The notes under the pieces: generated by a model
Told to the model about the DNA's origin: nothing
The model's database searches: none
Seen by the model: only the letters and a program-made list of their open reading frames with translations
Program-made: the position numbers and the translations under genes
In this document: piece by piece, positions 53,388 through 62,507 of the stretch
How the letters are laid out: each line of letters starts with the position of its first letter
Position numbering within the stretch: position 1 is the first letter of the stretch
Assembly (NCBI RefSeq): GCF_009741265.1
Contig: NZ_WOWL01000001.1
Coordinates: forward strand, 1 to 64,000
Length of the DNA: 64,000 bases
Direction: 5' to 3'
Origin: Pseudarthrobacter sp. GA104
Lineage (GTDB): Bacteria > Actinomycetota > Actinomycetes > Actinomycetales > Micrococcaceae

Positions 53388-54653
53388 ATGGCCGAGATGC
53401 CACTGACCATGCCGAAGATGTCCATGACCATGGAAGAAGGCATCATGGTCGCCTGGTTCAAAGGGGCCGGGGATGCAGTCGCTGCCGGAGAGCCTGTATG
53501 CGAAGTCACCACCGACAAGGTGGAGATGGAAGTTGAAAGCCCGGTGGACGGAACTCTAAGCCGGATTGTCGCCTCTCCGGATGACGTCGTCAAGGTCGGT
53601 GATCCCATCGCCTTCATCAACACCGAGGCCGAAGACCTGTTCGGAGACCTCCTACGTGCCGAGCCAGAGCCATCGGCGTCACTTGAAGCTCCCGACGGAG
53701 GGGCCGTTCCGGAGACAGCCGAGGCACCGGCCGCTCAGCCCGCACAGGAAAGCGCCCCGGCGCCCATCTCCCGCCCCACTGCCGTCCCCCTGGCCCGTCG
53801 ACTAGCCGAGCAGGACCGCCTTGATCTCTCAACTGTAAAAGGCACCGGTCCGTGGGGCGCCGTCCGCGTCCAGGACGTCGAACAACTCTCGGCTGATTCC
53901 AGAGAGCCTAGGCAGGTCCAGCCGTCCACGCCGGCTCGCCCCGCAAAGGAGGTTGTTCCGGCATCTCCGACGGCGACGGTTGCCGGAGTCGACCAAGGCT
54001 GGCTGAGGATGCGTACCCAGGTAGCGAAGGTGATGACGGCGTCGGCCTTAATCCCCCAGTTCACCGCATACGCGGATGTAGACCTCAGCAAGCTGGCCAA
54101 AGTCCGCAAGACTCTCCTTGGAGGGGCAAGTTGGACGACCATTCTAATCAAGGCCCAGGCTCTCGCTTTGCGCACCCACCATCATCTGAATGACTACTGG
54201 GAGGACTCGAACGTAGTTCGGAATCCACATATCGGCATCGGGTTGGCCGTTGATTCCGAAAGGGGCCTTCTGGCGCCAGTACTCCACAACCCGGATCTAG
54301 TCCCGCTCCTGGAGTTGAACGAGCAAGTACGTTCAACCGCCCAGGCCGTGCGCGAGGGAAAAACCAGCTTGGCAGCCCTGTCGGGAGGGACCGCGGTGTT
54401 TTCGAACCTCGGATCCTACGGCGTCGATTCTTTCAACGCCTTGCTGACCCCCCGTCAGTCCACGGCCATTTCCTGCGGATCCGTCGGTCCGAAAGTCATG
54501 GCCACGGGCGAGGACACTTTTGGTGTGCGGACAGGCTGCACCGTCGGTCTGACCGTAGATCACCGGATCGCCGATGGGGCGGACGCCGCACGGTACCTCA
54601 ACACCCTGAGGGAGATCCTTTCCGATCCAACCCGACTGGGCGCAATCAAGTAG
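53388..54653 (+). CDS. dihydrolipoamide acyltransferase (E2)
   Basis: 421 residues. One lipoyl domain with lysine K44 in TTDKVEMEV. After a Pro/Ala linker comes a peripheral-subunit-binding domain (VPLARRLAEQDRLDLSTVKGTGPWGAVRVQDVE), which binds E3, then the catalytic domain with DHRIADG (H392 and Asp). Transfers the acyl group to CoA. AAAGGAG lies 10 bases upstream. The complex needs an E3 (dihydrolipoyl dehydrogenase), which is not encoded in the window and must come from elsewhere. Confidence 0.92.
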   Translation: MAEMPLTMPKMSMTMEEGIMVAWFKGAGDAVAAGEPVCEVTTDKVEMEVESPVDGTLSRIVASPDDVVKVGDPIAFINTEAEDLFGDLLRAEPEPSASLEAPDGGAVPETAEAPAAQPAQESAPAPISRPTAVPLARRLAEQDRLDLSTVKGTGPWGAVRVQDVEQLSADSREPRQVQPSTPARPAKEVVPASPTATVAGVDQGWLRMRTQVAKVMTASALIPQFTAYADVDLSKLAKVRKTLLGGASWTTILIKAQALALRTHHHLNDYWEDSNVVRNPHIGIGLAVDSERGLLAPVLHNPDLVPLLELNEQVRSTAQAVREGKTSLAALSGGTAVFSNLGSYGVDSFNALLTPRQSTAISCGSVGPKVMATGEDTFGVRTGCTVGLTVDHRIADGADAARYLNTLREILSDPTRLGAIK

Positions 54654-54745
54654 GGACGAGCACGATCTCCGGGTAGCCCGTTTCACTCAGCTGTCTTCTG
54701 AGTGGCCGAGCCCCGCCGCGACCTCCTGGCGGTCTCCGGAGGAAA

Positions 54746-54791
54746 GGAAGATGGTGTTCCGTGTCCAGGCGCGACAGGAACACCATCTTCC
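54746..54791 (+). terminator. perfect 15-bp inverted repeat before the PEP synthase gene
   Basis: GGAAGATGGTGTTCC (54746-54760), a 16-base loop, then GGAACACCATCTTCC (54777-54791), followed by AAAACAAAC. No T run on the plus strand; one is absent on the minus strand too. It separates the E2 gene from the PEP synthase gene and could be a Rho-type or regulated terminator or a processing site. Confidence 0.55.
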
Positions 54792-54868
54792 AAAACAAAC
54801 ACAACGAATTGCTCCGGCGCCCCAGTGGGGCATGCCGGGCTCAGACACGCAACCGGCAAGGGAACTCA

Positions 54869-57280
54869 GTGGGAAATATTTTGTGGTTTTCGGAAGTAGG
54901 CATGGACGACGTTCATCGCGTCGGAGGCAAGAATGCCTCGCTTGGCGAGATGATCCAGAACCTGACCGCCGCCGGCGTCAACATACCTCCCGGGTTTGCA
55001 ACCTCGGCAGATGCCTTCCGGCATTTCCTTGCCTCCGCGGGTCTGACGGACCTGATCGAGCGAGAGCTCACGGATTTGGACGTTACTGACGTTGAGGCCT
55101 TGGCTGTAACTGGCGCCCGCATCAGGGCCGCGATCGTCGCAGCACCGTTCCCCGAATCCTTCGAAAAAGAAATCCGGGACGCGTATCAGACCCTTGGAGC
55201 TGCAGCTTCGGAGAACCAGGTCTCCTGGGCCGTACGCTCGAGCGCGACCGCCGAAGACCTTCCTGATGCCTCGTTCGCTGGGCAGCAAGAAACGTTCCTC
55301 AACGTTTCCGGTATCGACAACATCCTGGTTTCCGTCAAGGAAGTTTTTGCTTCCCTCTATAACGATCGCGCCATCGCCTACCGCGTCCACCACGGCTTCA
55401 CACACGCGGATGTAGCCATTTCAGCTGGTGTGCAGCGCATGGTGCGCTCAGATCTCGCGGCTTCGGGTGTCATGTTCACCATGGACACCGAGACGGGATT
55501 CCAGGAAGCCGTCTTCATCACCTCGTCGTATGGACTGGGCGAAGCGGTGGTTCAGGGTGCCGTGAATCCTGACGAATTTTACGTATACAAACCCGGCCTA
55601 CGGGAAGGCCGGCCCGCCATCCTGAAGCGAGGCCTCGGCGAGAAAGCTGTGCAGATGGTTTACGCCGAAGCGGAATCGGGGCGTAACGTCGAATTCACCG
55701 ACGTCCCAGCCGAACTCCGTGACCGGTTCAGCATCAGCGATGACGAAATCCATGAACTCGCCCGGCAAGCGCTCAAAATCGAACAGCACTACGGACGCCC
55801 CATGGACATCGAATGGGGCAAGGATGGATCCGATGGACGCCTTTACATCCTCCAGGCACGCCCTGAAACGGTCCAGTCCCGGCAACCGGCAGGACTGCTG
55901 ACAAGGTACCGCCTGTTGGAACAGGGTGAAGTGCTCCTGGAAGGGCGCGCGATCGGACAGCGCATCGGCGCCGGAACAGTCCGAGTCCTTGGCTCGCTGG
56001 AGAACATGTCCCAGTTTCAGCCTGGAGAGGTCCTCGTCGCAGACATGACCGACCCTGACTGGGAACCGATCATGAAGCGGGCGTCAGCCATCGTCACCAA
56101 CAGGGGCGGGCGCACCTGCCATGCGGCAATCATCGCCCGGGAACTGGGCATCCCTGCAATCGTAGGCACCGGCAACGCCACCACTGCACTCTCCGAGGGC
56201 ACGGAGGTGACAGTCTCCTGCGCCAGTGGAGAAACGGGACTCGTTTTTGAAGGAAAGCTCGATTTCGAGATCGAAGAAAATACCGCAGAAGAAACTGGCG
56301 AGCTGCCCACAAAGATCATGATGAACGTCGGCACCCCCGAGCAGGCATTCAGCTTCGCCCGGTTACCCCACGCCGGTGTTGGGCTGGCCCGGCTGGAATT
56401 CATCATCAATCGCCAAATCGGCATCCATCCCAAGGTATTGCTTGCGATGGAAGAAAGCGGCCCGGGGCAACAGCCGGGCATACCGGAAAACACCATGGCC
56501 GTAATCCGACGCAGGATGGCAGCCTACGCTGGCCCACGTGACTACTACATTCAGCGCCTGGCAGAGGGCATCGCCACGCTCGGGGCAGCATTCGCGCCGC
56601 ACCCGGTGATCATCCGGCTCTCGGACTTCAAGTCCAACGAATATGCGAACCTTCTGGGGGGGAATCAGTACGAGCCCGAAGAGGAAAACCCGATGATCGG
56701 ATTCCGTGGAGCCGCGCGCTATGTCTCTTCCGACTTCCAGGCCGCCTTCGAACTTGAATGCGAGGCAGTGAAGTACGTGCGCGACATCATGGGGCTAACC
56801 AACATCAAACTCATGATCCCCTTCGTCCGCACAGTGCCTGAGGCGCGCGCCGTTGTTGACCTGCTTGCTGCCAACGGGCTGAACCGCGGGGCAAAAGGCC
56901 TGGAAGTGATCATGATGTGCGAGCTCCCGGTCAACGCATTGATGGCCGACGAATTCCTCGAACACTTCGACGGATTCTCCATCGGCTCCAACGACCTTAC
57001 CCAGCTCACGCTTGGACTCGACCGGGATTCAGCGCTGGTTGCCGACAGCTTCGACGAAAGAAACCAGGCCGTAAAACACCTGATCAGCCTTGCCATCCAA
57101 AGTTGCAAAGCACAGGGCAAATACGTCGGGATATGCGGCCAAGGGCCCAGCGATCACCCCGACTTCGCTGAATGGCTCGTGGCCCAGGGGATAGATTCTC
57201 TCTCCCTGAACCCTGACAGCGTTGTGGAAACCAGGGCGCGGATTGCTGCCATCAAGGTCAAACCACTCACAACTGTCTAG
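54869..57280 (+). CDS. ppsA: phosphoenolpyruvate synthase
   Basis: 803 residues. [25 protein letters not shown] opens the ATP-grasp part, and [28 protein letters not shown] is the ATP-binding signature. The phospho-histidine is H418 in [23 protein letters not shown]. The PEP/pyruvate barrel has [31 protein letters not shown]-like residues and ends near C756 in [13 protein letters not shown]. Makes PEP from pyruvate and ATP with AMP and phosphate. I chose GTG 54869 (AAGGGA upstream); an earlier frame start lies inside a hairpin loop. Its place in a PTS operon is unusual. Confidence 0.93.
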   Translation: MGNILWFSEVGMDDVHRVGGKNASLGEMIQNLTAAGVNIPPGFATSADAFRHFLASAGLTDLIERELTDLDVTDVEALAVTGARIRAAIVAAPFPESFEKEIRDAYQTLGAAASENQVSWAVRSSATAEDLPDASFAGQQETFLNVSGIDNILVSVKEVFASLYNDRAIAYRVHHGFTHADVAISAGVQRMVRSDLAASGVMFTMDTETGFQEAVFITSSYGLGEAVVQGAVNPDEFYVYKPGLREGRPAILKRGLGEKAVQMVYAEAESGRNVEFTDVPAELRDRFSISDDEIHELARQALKIEQHYGRPMDIEWGKDGSDGRLYILQARPETVQSRQPAGLLTRYRLLEQGEVLLEGRAIGQRIGAGTVRVLGSLENMSQFQPGEVLVADMTDPDWEPIMKRASAIVTNRGGRTCHAAIIARELGIPAIVGTGNATTALSEGTEVTVSCASGETGLVFEGKLDFEIEENTAEETGELPTKIMMNVGTPEQAFSFARLPHAGVGLARLEFIINRQIGIHPKVLLAMEESGPGQQPGIPENTMAVIRRRMAAYAGPRDYYIQRLAEGIATLGAAFAPHPVIIRLSDFKSNEYANLLGGNQYEPEEENPMIGFRGAARYVSSDFQAAFELECEAVKYVRDIMGLTNIKLMIPFVRTVPEARAVVDLLAANGLNRGAKGLEVIMMCELPVNALMADEFLEHFDGFSIGSNDLTQLTLGLDRDSALVADSFDERNQAVKHLISLAIQSCKAQGKYVGICGQGPSDHPDFAEWLVAQGIDSLSLNPDSVVETRARIAAIKVKPLTTV

Positions 57281-57328
57281 CTGATTGCCCGTCCGCTGAG
57301 TAGCGCTCCTGCTCCCCAAGGAAACCAT

Positions 57329-58147
57329 GTGAACCATCCACTCGCACGACAAGTGTTTTTTCTCTCGGACAGTACGGGGATCACTGCGGAGACCCTCGGC
57401 AACACGCTTCTCACCCAATTCCCTCATGAACGATTTGACAGGGACACCATTCCCTTCGTCACCTCACAGGAACAAGCAATTGAAGCGGTTGCCATGATTG
57501 ACCGCCTGGCTGACACCAGGCCCCGCCCAATCGTCTTCTCCACAGCCGTCAACAGCGAAATACGGGCAATCCTCAGCCGCAGCCGGGGGCTGCTTATCGA
57601 TTTCTTCGGGACCCACATCGGAGGACTTGAAGCGACCCTAAACAGCCCCGCTAGCGGTAAACCCGGGCAAGCGCATGGTCTTGGGAATGTCGCTAGATAC
57701 CAATCCAGGATGGCTGCCGTCGAATATGCTCTCGAGCACGATGACGGTCAGTCAATCCGCGCACTGGAGCACGCTGAATTAATTCTTCTGGCACCGTCCC
57801 GCTGCGGAAAAACTCCTACCACCATGTATCTCGCGCTGCAGCATGGCCTCCTCGCGGCCAACTTCCCGCTCGTGGAAGAAGACTTCGAACGGGGCATGCT
57901 TCCACCCCTGCTGCTTCCACATCTCAGCAAGTGCTTTGGGTTAACTTCTGACCCGGTACGGCTGAGCCAAATCCGCAGCGAACGCCGCCGCGAGTCAAAG
58001 TATGCCTCCTTGCGGCAGTGCCGATACGAAGTGCGCGAGGCGGAGGAAATGTATCTTGCAAAGAAGATCCCCTACGTCAACTCAGCAAGCATGTCGGTGG
58101 AGGAAATTGCGGCCACCATCCTCCAGCGAATGCACCTTCATCATTGA
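57329..58147 (+). CDS. ppsR: PEP synthase regulatory protein (kinase/pyrophosphorylase, PSRP)
   Basis: 272 residues. FFLSDSTGITAETLGNTLLTQFP is the DUF299 opening. APSRCGKTPTTMYLALQHGLLAANFPLVEED is its P-loop-like block, and LTSDPVRLSQIRSERR follows. In the family, the protein phosphorylates PEP synthase on a threonine with ADP and removes the phosphate with Pi, so it turns PpsA off and on. It sits 49 bases after ppsA. GTG 57329 has AAGGAA upstream. Confidence 0.92.
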   Translation: MNHPLARQVFFLSDSTGITAETLGNTLLTQFPHERFDRDTIPFVTSQEQAIEAVAMIDRLADTRPRPIVFSTAVNSEIRAILSRSRGLLIDFFGTHIGGLEATLNSPASGKPGQAHGLGNVARYQSRMAAVEYALEHDDGQSIRALEHAELILLAPSRCGKTPTTMYLALQHGLLAANFPLVEEDFERGMLPPLLLPHLSKCFGLTSDPVRLSQIRSERRRESKYASLRQCRYEVREAEEMYLAKKIPYVNSASMSVEEIAATILQRMHLHH

Positions 58148-58292
58148 TCGCGATCTCCTGCACACGCCTGTCGGCGGCCAAGGACCACTAGGGCGCAAAG
58201 CAAGGCAACACGTTCCGTATGCATTACCCCTTTCAGGCCCCAAGCATCACAGAGGCGGCACTAGCCACCTGACCGTCCCAAAGGAAAAAGAC

Positions 58293-58589
58293 ATGGATAT
58301 CGACAGGCCGATGTCGCCGATCACAACACGGCGGTCCGGCGGTAGCTTTCATGGAAAGCAATCCGTTATGAATTGGGGAAGGATTCAAAGGGGAACGCAG
58401 ATCGCGCTCATCCAGGATTGCCAACGAATAGCATCTGGCTGGGTTGATGATGTGATGCCTGACGGCAGCGGACTCTGGCTGATCCAAAAGGACGACGGCG
58501 AACGCAGGTTCTTCCTCAAGGTGGACGGCATCACAGCGGTCCGGCTGCAAGGGAACCCGTGTAGCGGCCTTCCGTTCCCTAAACCTTGA
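58293..58589 (+). CDS. small hypothetical protein (98 aa)
   Basis: MDIDRPMSPITTRRSGG, then GWVDDVMPDGSGLWLIQKDDGERRFFLKVDGITAVRL. ATG 58293 follows AAAGGAAA. The second half looks like a small beta-barrel (Sm/RNA-polymerase-binding size) with alternating hydrophobics. No known domain. Placed between PSRP and the serine hydrolase in the same direction. Could be part of the operon or a bystander. Confidence 0.55.
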   Translation: MDIDRPMSPITTRRSGGSFHGKQSVMNWGRIQRGTQIALIQDCQRIASGWVDDVMPDGSGLWLIQKDDGERRFFLKVDGITAVRLQGNPCSGLPFPKP

Positions 58590-58696
58590 CGACGAGTCGT
58601 CAGCATAGAGGGATGCGAGATCCAGCGGGCTCGGCCTGGCGCGCTCCCTACTCCCAGCCCATTTAACACTCGCAGCCAACATCGGAAAGGTACCCA

Positions 58697-59593
58697 ATGA
58701 CCGCGCTAAAGGCCAATGACTGTCCTCCCCTGGCCGACAAAGTCCTGACACAACTGCAAAACTGGCCCGGAGATCCTTCTTTGGCCGTAGTCGGAGAAAA
58801 AGGGATTCTCGGTGGTCACGATTCCGGCCGAGTTTATCGGTTCGCCTCTGTCACGAAGCTACTAACTGCTCTGACCGTGCTCGACGCGGCACAGAGCGGT
58901 GTCATCGCGCTCACCGATCCAGCCGGACCGAAGGGTTCCACTGTTCTGCATCTGTTGGCACACGCCTCAGGCGTGAACTTTGAAGACGGCAGGGTTAAAG
59001 CTCCCGCCGGATCCCGAAGAATCTACTCCAATGCAGGGATCGACATTGCCGCGGAGCACCTTACAGCCACGAGCGGCAAGGATTTCAAGGACGAAATGTG
59101 GGACCGAGTACTGGAGCCTTTGGGCATGCGGCACACCACACTGCGCGGCGCACCGTCCAAAGGCGCCGAAGGGACAATTGCTGATGTCGCACTGCTGGCT
59201 CAAGAGCTGCTGCGGCCGGTGTTGTTTCCTGGCTCTGTAAAAAGACTCTCATCCCTCGCCTACCCTGGCTTGTCCGGCTTCCTTCCAGGCTTTGGATACC
59301 ATGCCGACAACGCCTGGGGTGCAGGAGCTGAAATCCGGGGGAACAAGTCTCCCCACTGGACCAGCCCGGATAACTCGCCCACAACCTTCGGACATTTCGG
59401 CGTCAGCGGCAGCTTCCTGTGGGTGGACCGCGACGCAGGACTGGCCTGCGCTGCCCTTTCGACTGTGGATTTTGACACCTGGGCAACCCGCTCATGGCCC
59501 GAGACCTCGACGGCCGTGCTGCGCTCGTACACCCTCCCGAAACGTAGGGTTCCGGCAGCTGTATCTTCAGGCGCGCCTCAGTCCACGACTTGA
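58697..59593 (+). CDS. serine hydrolase, beta-lactamase/class C-like
   Basis: 298 residues. The catalytic serine is in FASVTKLLTALTV (S-x-x-K). The YSN-like triad residue is in RIYSNAGIDIAAEHL, and HFGVSGSFLWVD replaces the KTG motif. No signal peptide was found, so it may be cytoplasmic, unlike most penicillin-binding relatives. It could be an esterase. Its link to the PTS pathway is unclear (possible removal of an acyl group or a lactone). Confidence 0.8.
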   Translation: MTALKANDCPPLADKVLTQLQNWPGDPSLAVVGEKGILGGHDSGRVYRFASVTKLLTALTVLDAAQSGVIALTDPAGPKGSTVLHLLAHASGVNFEDGRVKAPAGSRRIYSNAGIDIAAEHLTATSGKDFKDEMWDRVLEPLGMRHTTLRGAPSKGAEGTIADVALLAQELLRPVLFPGSVKRLSSLAYPGLSGFLPGFGYHADNAWGAGAEIRGNKSPHWTSPDNSPTTFGHFGVSGSFLWVDRDAGLACAALSTVDFDTWATRSWPETSTAVLRSYTLPKRRVPAAVSSGAPQSTT

Positions 59594-59646
59594 TCGCCGC
59601 AATGACGGCAAGGCAATAAACCAGAAAAACAATAAGGAGTACGAAC

Positions 59647-60606
59647 GTGACTTTGGTGCCAGAAGGCCGGCGTTTGCTGCGCGTGGAAGCGCGCAACTCC
59701 GCCACACCTGTCGAACGCAAACCCGAATGGATGAGAAGCAGGGTTAAAACCGGGCCGAATTTCGTCGGGCTCAAGAAACTGGTGCAGCGGGAAGGCCTCC
59801 ATACCGTTTGCGAGGAGGCGGGGTGCCCCAACATTTTCGAGTGCTGGGAGGACAAAGAAGCAACTTTCCTGATCGGCGGTTCGCAATGCACGAGACGCTG
59901 CGACTTCTGCCAAATCGATACTGGAAAGCCGGATCTGCTTGACCTGACGGAACCGGTCAAAGTCGCGGAGTCTGTACGGACCATGGGCCTGAAATACGCC
60001 ACAGTCACTGGCGTGGCCCGGGACGATCAGGAGGACGAGGGAGCCTGGCTATATGCCGAAACCATCCGCCAGATCCATTCCCTAAACCCGGGAACCGGTG
60101 TGGAAATCCTCATTCCTGACTTCACCGGGCACCGCCCGCTCATCCAACAGGTCATCGACGCCCGCCCCGAAGTTTTCGCTCACAATGTGGAGACAGTCCC
60201 ACGGATTTTTAAGTCGATTCGTCCTGCCTTCCGCTATGAGCGATCCCTGGATGTCATCCGGCAAGGCCAGGAGAACAATATGGTCACAAAGTCCAACCTC
60301 ATACTGGGCATGGGCGAAACCCGTCAAGAGATATCCAAGACGCTGCAGGAACTGCGTGAGGCAGGATGCGACCTGATCACCATTAATCAATACCTTCGCC
60401 CAAGCCCCAGGCATCATCCTGTAGCCCGCTGGGTCAAACCCGAGGAATTCGTCGACCTTCGCAGAGAGGCAGAGGAAATCGGATTCCTAGGGGTCTTGAG
60501 CGGGCCCTTAGTTCGTTCCTCATACCAGGCCGGGCGGTTGTGGGCAGAAGCCTCGAGCAAAAAGGGCCCCAAACTTCCTAACCAATTTGCAATCCTTCAG
60601 GAATAA
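59647..60606 (+). CDS. lipA: lipoyl synthase
   Basis: 319 residues. [12 protein letters not shown] holds the radical-SAM C-x3-C-x2-C cluster ligands. [13 protein letters not shown] carries the three auxiliary-cluster cysteines (C-x4-C-x5-C). Other family stretches are [38 protein letters not shown] and [14 protein letters not shown]. Inserts two sulfurs into octanoyl groups on E2. It is in the same direction as the E2 gene, 5 kb downstream, so it probably supplies the lipoyl group of that E2. No LipB or ligase is seen here. GTG 59647 follows AAGGAG. Confidence 0.95.
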   Translation: MTLVPEGRRLLRVEARNSATPVERKPEWMRSRVKTGPNFVGLKKLVQREGLHTVCEEAGCPNIFECWEDKEATFLIGGSQCTRRCDFCQIDTGKPDLLDLTEPVKVAESVRTMGLKYATVTGVARDDQEDEGAWLYAETIRQIHSLNPGTGVEILIPDFTGHRPLIQQVIDARPEVFAHNVETVPRIFKSIRPAFRYERSLDVIRQGQENNMVTKSNLILGMGETRQEISKTLQELREAGCDLITINQYLRPSPRHHPVARWVKPEEFVDLRREAEEIGFLGVLSGPLVRSSYQAGRLWAEASSKKGPKLPNQFAILQE

Positions 60607-60731
60607 CACCGGCGTCCCGACCCGCTTGGTATTGTTGCCGCCTTCCGGAACAGAGTCGTCTCTCCCACACCGAATATCCGGAGGGTCTCCCGCCACCTTC
60701 ATCCGAAATCGACCACAAAAGGCACTTAGCA

Positions 60732-62417
60732 ATGACGCAGATCGTAGCGGACCAAACCGCGATCACTACCCAAGATCAGGCGCCCAACCTGAAATCAGCA
60801 GGACACGTTATCGTGGACACGCTCGTCGCCCATGGAGTCAAACGTGCCCACGTGGTGCCCGGCGAAAGTTTCCTTGATGTCCTTGATGGACTTTACGACT
60901 CTGAAATCGAGACGGTTGTTTGCCGTCACGAAGGCGGGGCAAGCTACATGGCGGAAGCTGACGGCAAGATGCACCAGCTTCCGGGCATCGCTATGGTTAC
61001 TCGTGGGCCGGGGGCAGCAAATGCACACGTGGGCTTGCATACGTCTTGGCAGGATTCCACTCCAATGGTGCTTTTTGTGGGTCTAATCCCATTCGCACAC
61101 CGAGACCGCGAGGCCTTCCAAGAGTTCGACATCAAGGCGTGGTTTGATAGCGGTGCCAAGCGCGTCATGGTCCTTGACCACGCAGAACGTGCCTCTGAGA
61201 TCGTCGCCGAAGCCATGTTCGCGGCCATGAGCGGTCGGCCAGGCCCAGTGGTGATCGGCCTGCCCGAAGACGTCATCCGTGAGCAGATCTCCTCCGAACT
61301 GCATCCCCCAATCCCGGTAGCTGCTGGGGGGATGACAACAACGGACGCAGCTGCACTGACTGAAGCCCTTGCCGCATCCAAAAAACCGCTCTTTGTCACA
61401 GGCGGGAACGACTGGACCCAGGAATGCGCCGACCGCCTCACAGGCTGGCTGGAAAAGCACCACATCCCCGCGGCAGCTGAGTGGCGCACCGAGGGCACGG
61501 TCCCGTTCGATTCACCGTCCTATGTTGGCCCCATAGGCTACGGGCGGCCCCGCCCCACATATGACCTACTCGAAGAAACGGACTTGCTGGTTTTTGTGGG
61601 CACAGTCCCCGGGGACGTTATAACGGACGGCTTCGTCTGTCGGCAGGATTGGAACAAGAAGAACTTCCTCGTCACCATCGACCCCTCGCTCCGCGGCCGT
61701 TCCGGTCCAGTTTCCTACCAAATCGTCGCCAAACCGGAGGTTTTCATCCGGGACTTGGCTAAGATCAACCTTCCCGTCAAAGACGAATGGACGAAGTGGA
61801 CGGCCAGAATGCGCGCTGAACAGGAATCCTTCGCAGCGCTGCCCCCGGCCACACCCTCCTCCGGCCAGGCACGGATGGATACATTGCTGGCGAACCTTGT
61901 GCCCACGCTGCCTCGGGACGCCATGATCACGTTAGGGGCGGGCGAACACACCAACTGGGCACACCGCTACTTTCCAACGCAGCGCTACGCGTCCATGATC
62001 AGCGCCCGTAACGGCTCCATGGGGTATTCCGTTCCCTCCGCGATCGCAGCCTCCCTGGAATACCCCGGCAGACGGGTCGTCACCATCGCTGGAGACGGCG
62101 AGTTCCTCATGAACGGACAAGAACTTGCCACAGCTGCCCAATATGGGGCGACTCCGCTGGTGATTGTGATGGACAACCAGGAATACGGCACCATCCGCAG
62201 CCACCAGGAAAAGCGTTACCCCCACCGGGTCTCAGGCACCCAGCTCAAAAACCCTGAATTTGCGCTCATGGCCCAGGCCTTCGGAGGTTTTGGCATAAAA
62301 GTCCAACATGATTCCGAAATTCCCGCTGCTATAGACGCTGCACTTCAGGCAATCGACCATGACAAAGTGTTCGCACTTATCCACCTCGTGGTCGAGCAGA
62401 GGGTCAAAGCCTACTAA
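60732..62417 (+). CDS. ThDP-dependent enzyme, acetolactate-synthase-like
   Basis: 561 residues. GVKRAHVVPGESFLDVLDGL and CRHEGGASYMAEADG with the catalytic glutamate E67. AMVTRGPGAANAHVGLHTSWQDSTPMVLFVG and GRPGPVVIGLPEDV continue the PYR domain. The ThDP/Mg motif is GDGEFLMNGQELATAAQYGATPLVIVMDNQEYGTI (GDG...DN-x-EYG). Close to acetolactate synthase or acetaldehyde/sulfoacetaldehyde-type lyases, but no small regulatory subunit is encoded. In this operon it may split or join a keto-intermediate instead of making acetolactate for valine. Confidence 0.85.
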   Translation: MTQIVADQTAITTQDQAPNLKSAGHVIVDTLVAHGVKRAHVVPGESFLDVLDGLYDSEIETVVCRHEGGASYMAEADGKMHQLPGIAMVTRGPGAANAHVGLHTSWQDSTPMVLFVGLIPFAHRDREAFQEFDIKAWFDSGAKRVMVLDHAERASEIVAEAMFAAMSGRPGPVVIGLPEDVIREQISSELHPPIPVAAGGMTTTDAAALTEALAASKKPLFVTGGNDWTQECADRLTGWLEKHHIPAAAEWRTEGTVPFDSPSYVGPIGYGRPRPTYDLLEETDLLVFVGTVPGDVITDGFVCRQDWNKKNFLVTIDPSLRGRSGPVSYQIVAKPEVFIRDLAKINLPVKDEWTKWTARMRAEQESFAALPPATPSSGQARMDTLLANLVPTLPRDAMITLGAGEHTNWAHRYFPTQRYASMISARNGSMGYSVPSAIAASLEYPGRRVVTIAGDGEFLMNGQELATAAQYGATPLVIVMDNQEYGTIRSHQEKRYPHRVSGTQLKNPEFALMAQAFGGFGIKVQHDSEIPAAIDAALQAIDHDKVFALIHLVVEQRVKAY

Positions 62418-62507
62418 GCGCACCCCTCAAGTGCAGCGCCAGCGCCTAAAAACCGCGGTTGAACCCGCACGCAATGCAAGCAACCGACACCTCCGAAGGA
62501 TTTTTCC

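Noticed and set aside
54761..54868. Earlier ATG-like (GTG) start for PEP synthase
   Set aside because: It lies in the loop of a 15-bp hairpin with no ribosome site; the family begins at ILWF, right after the GTG at 54869.
60732..62417. Inositol pathway enzyme IolD
   Set aside because: Shorter than IolD and lacking other inositol genes nearby; acetolactate-synthase-like is the safer call.
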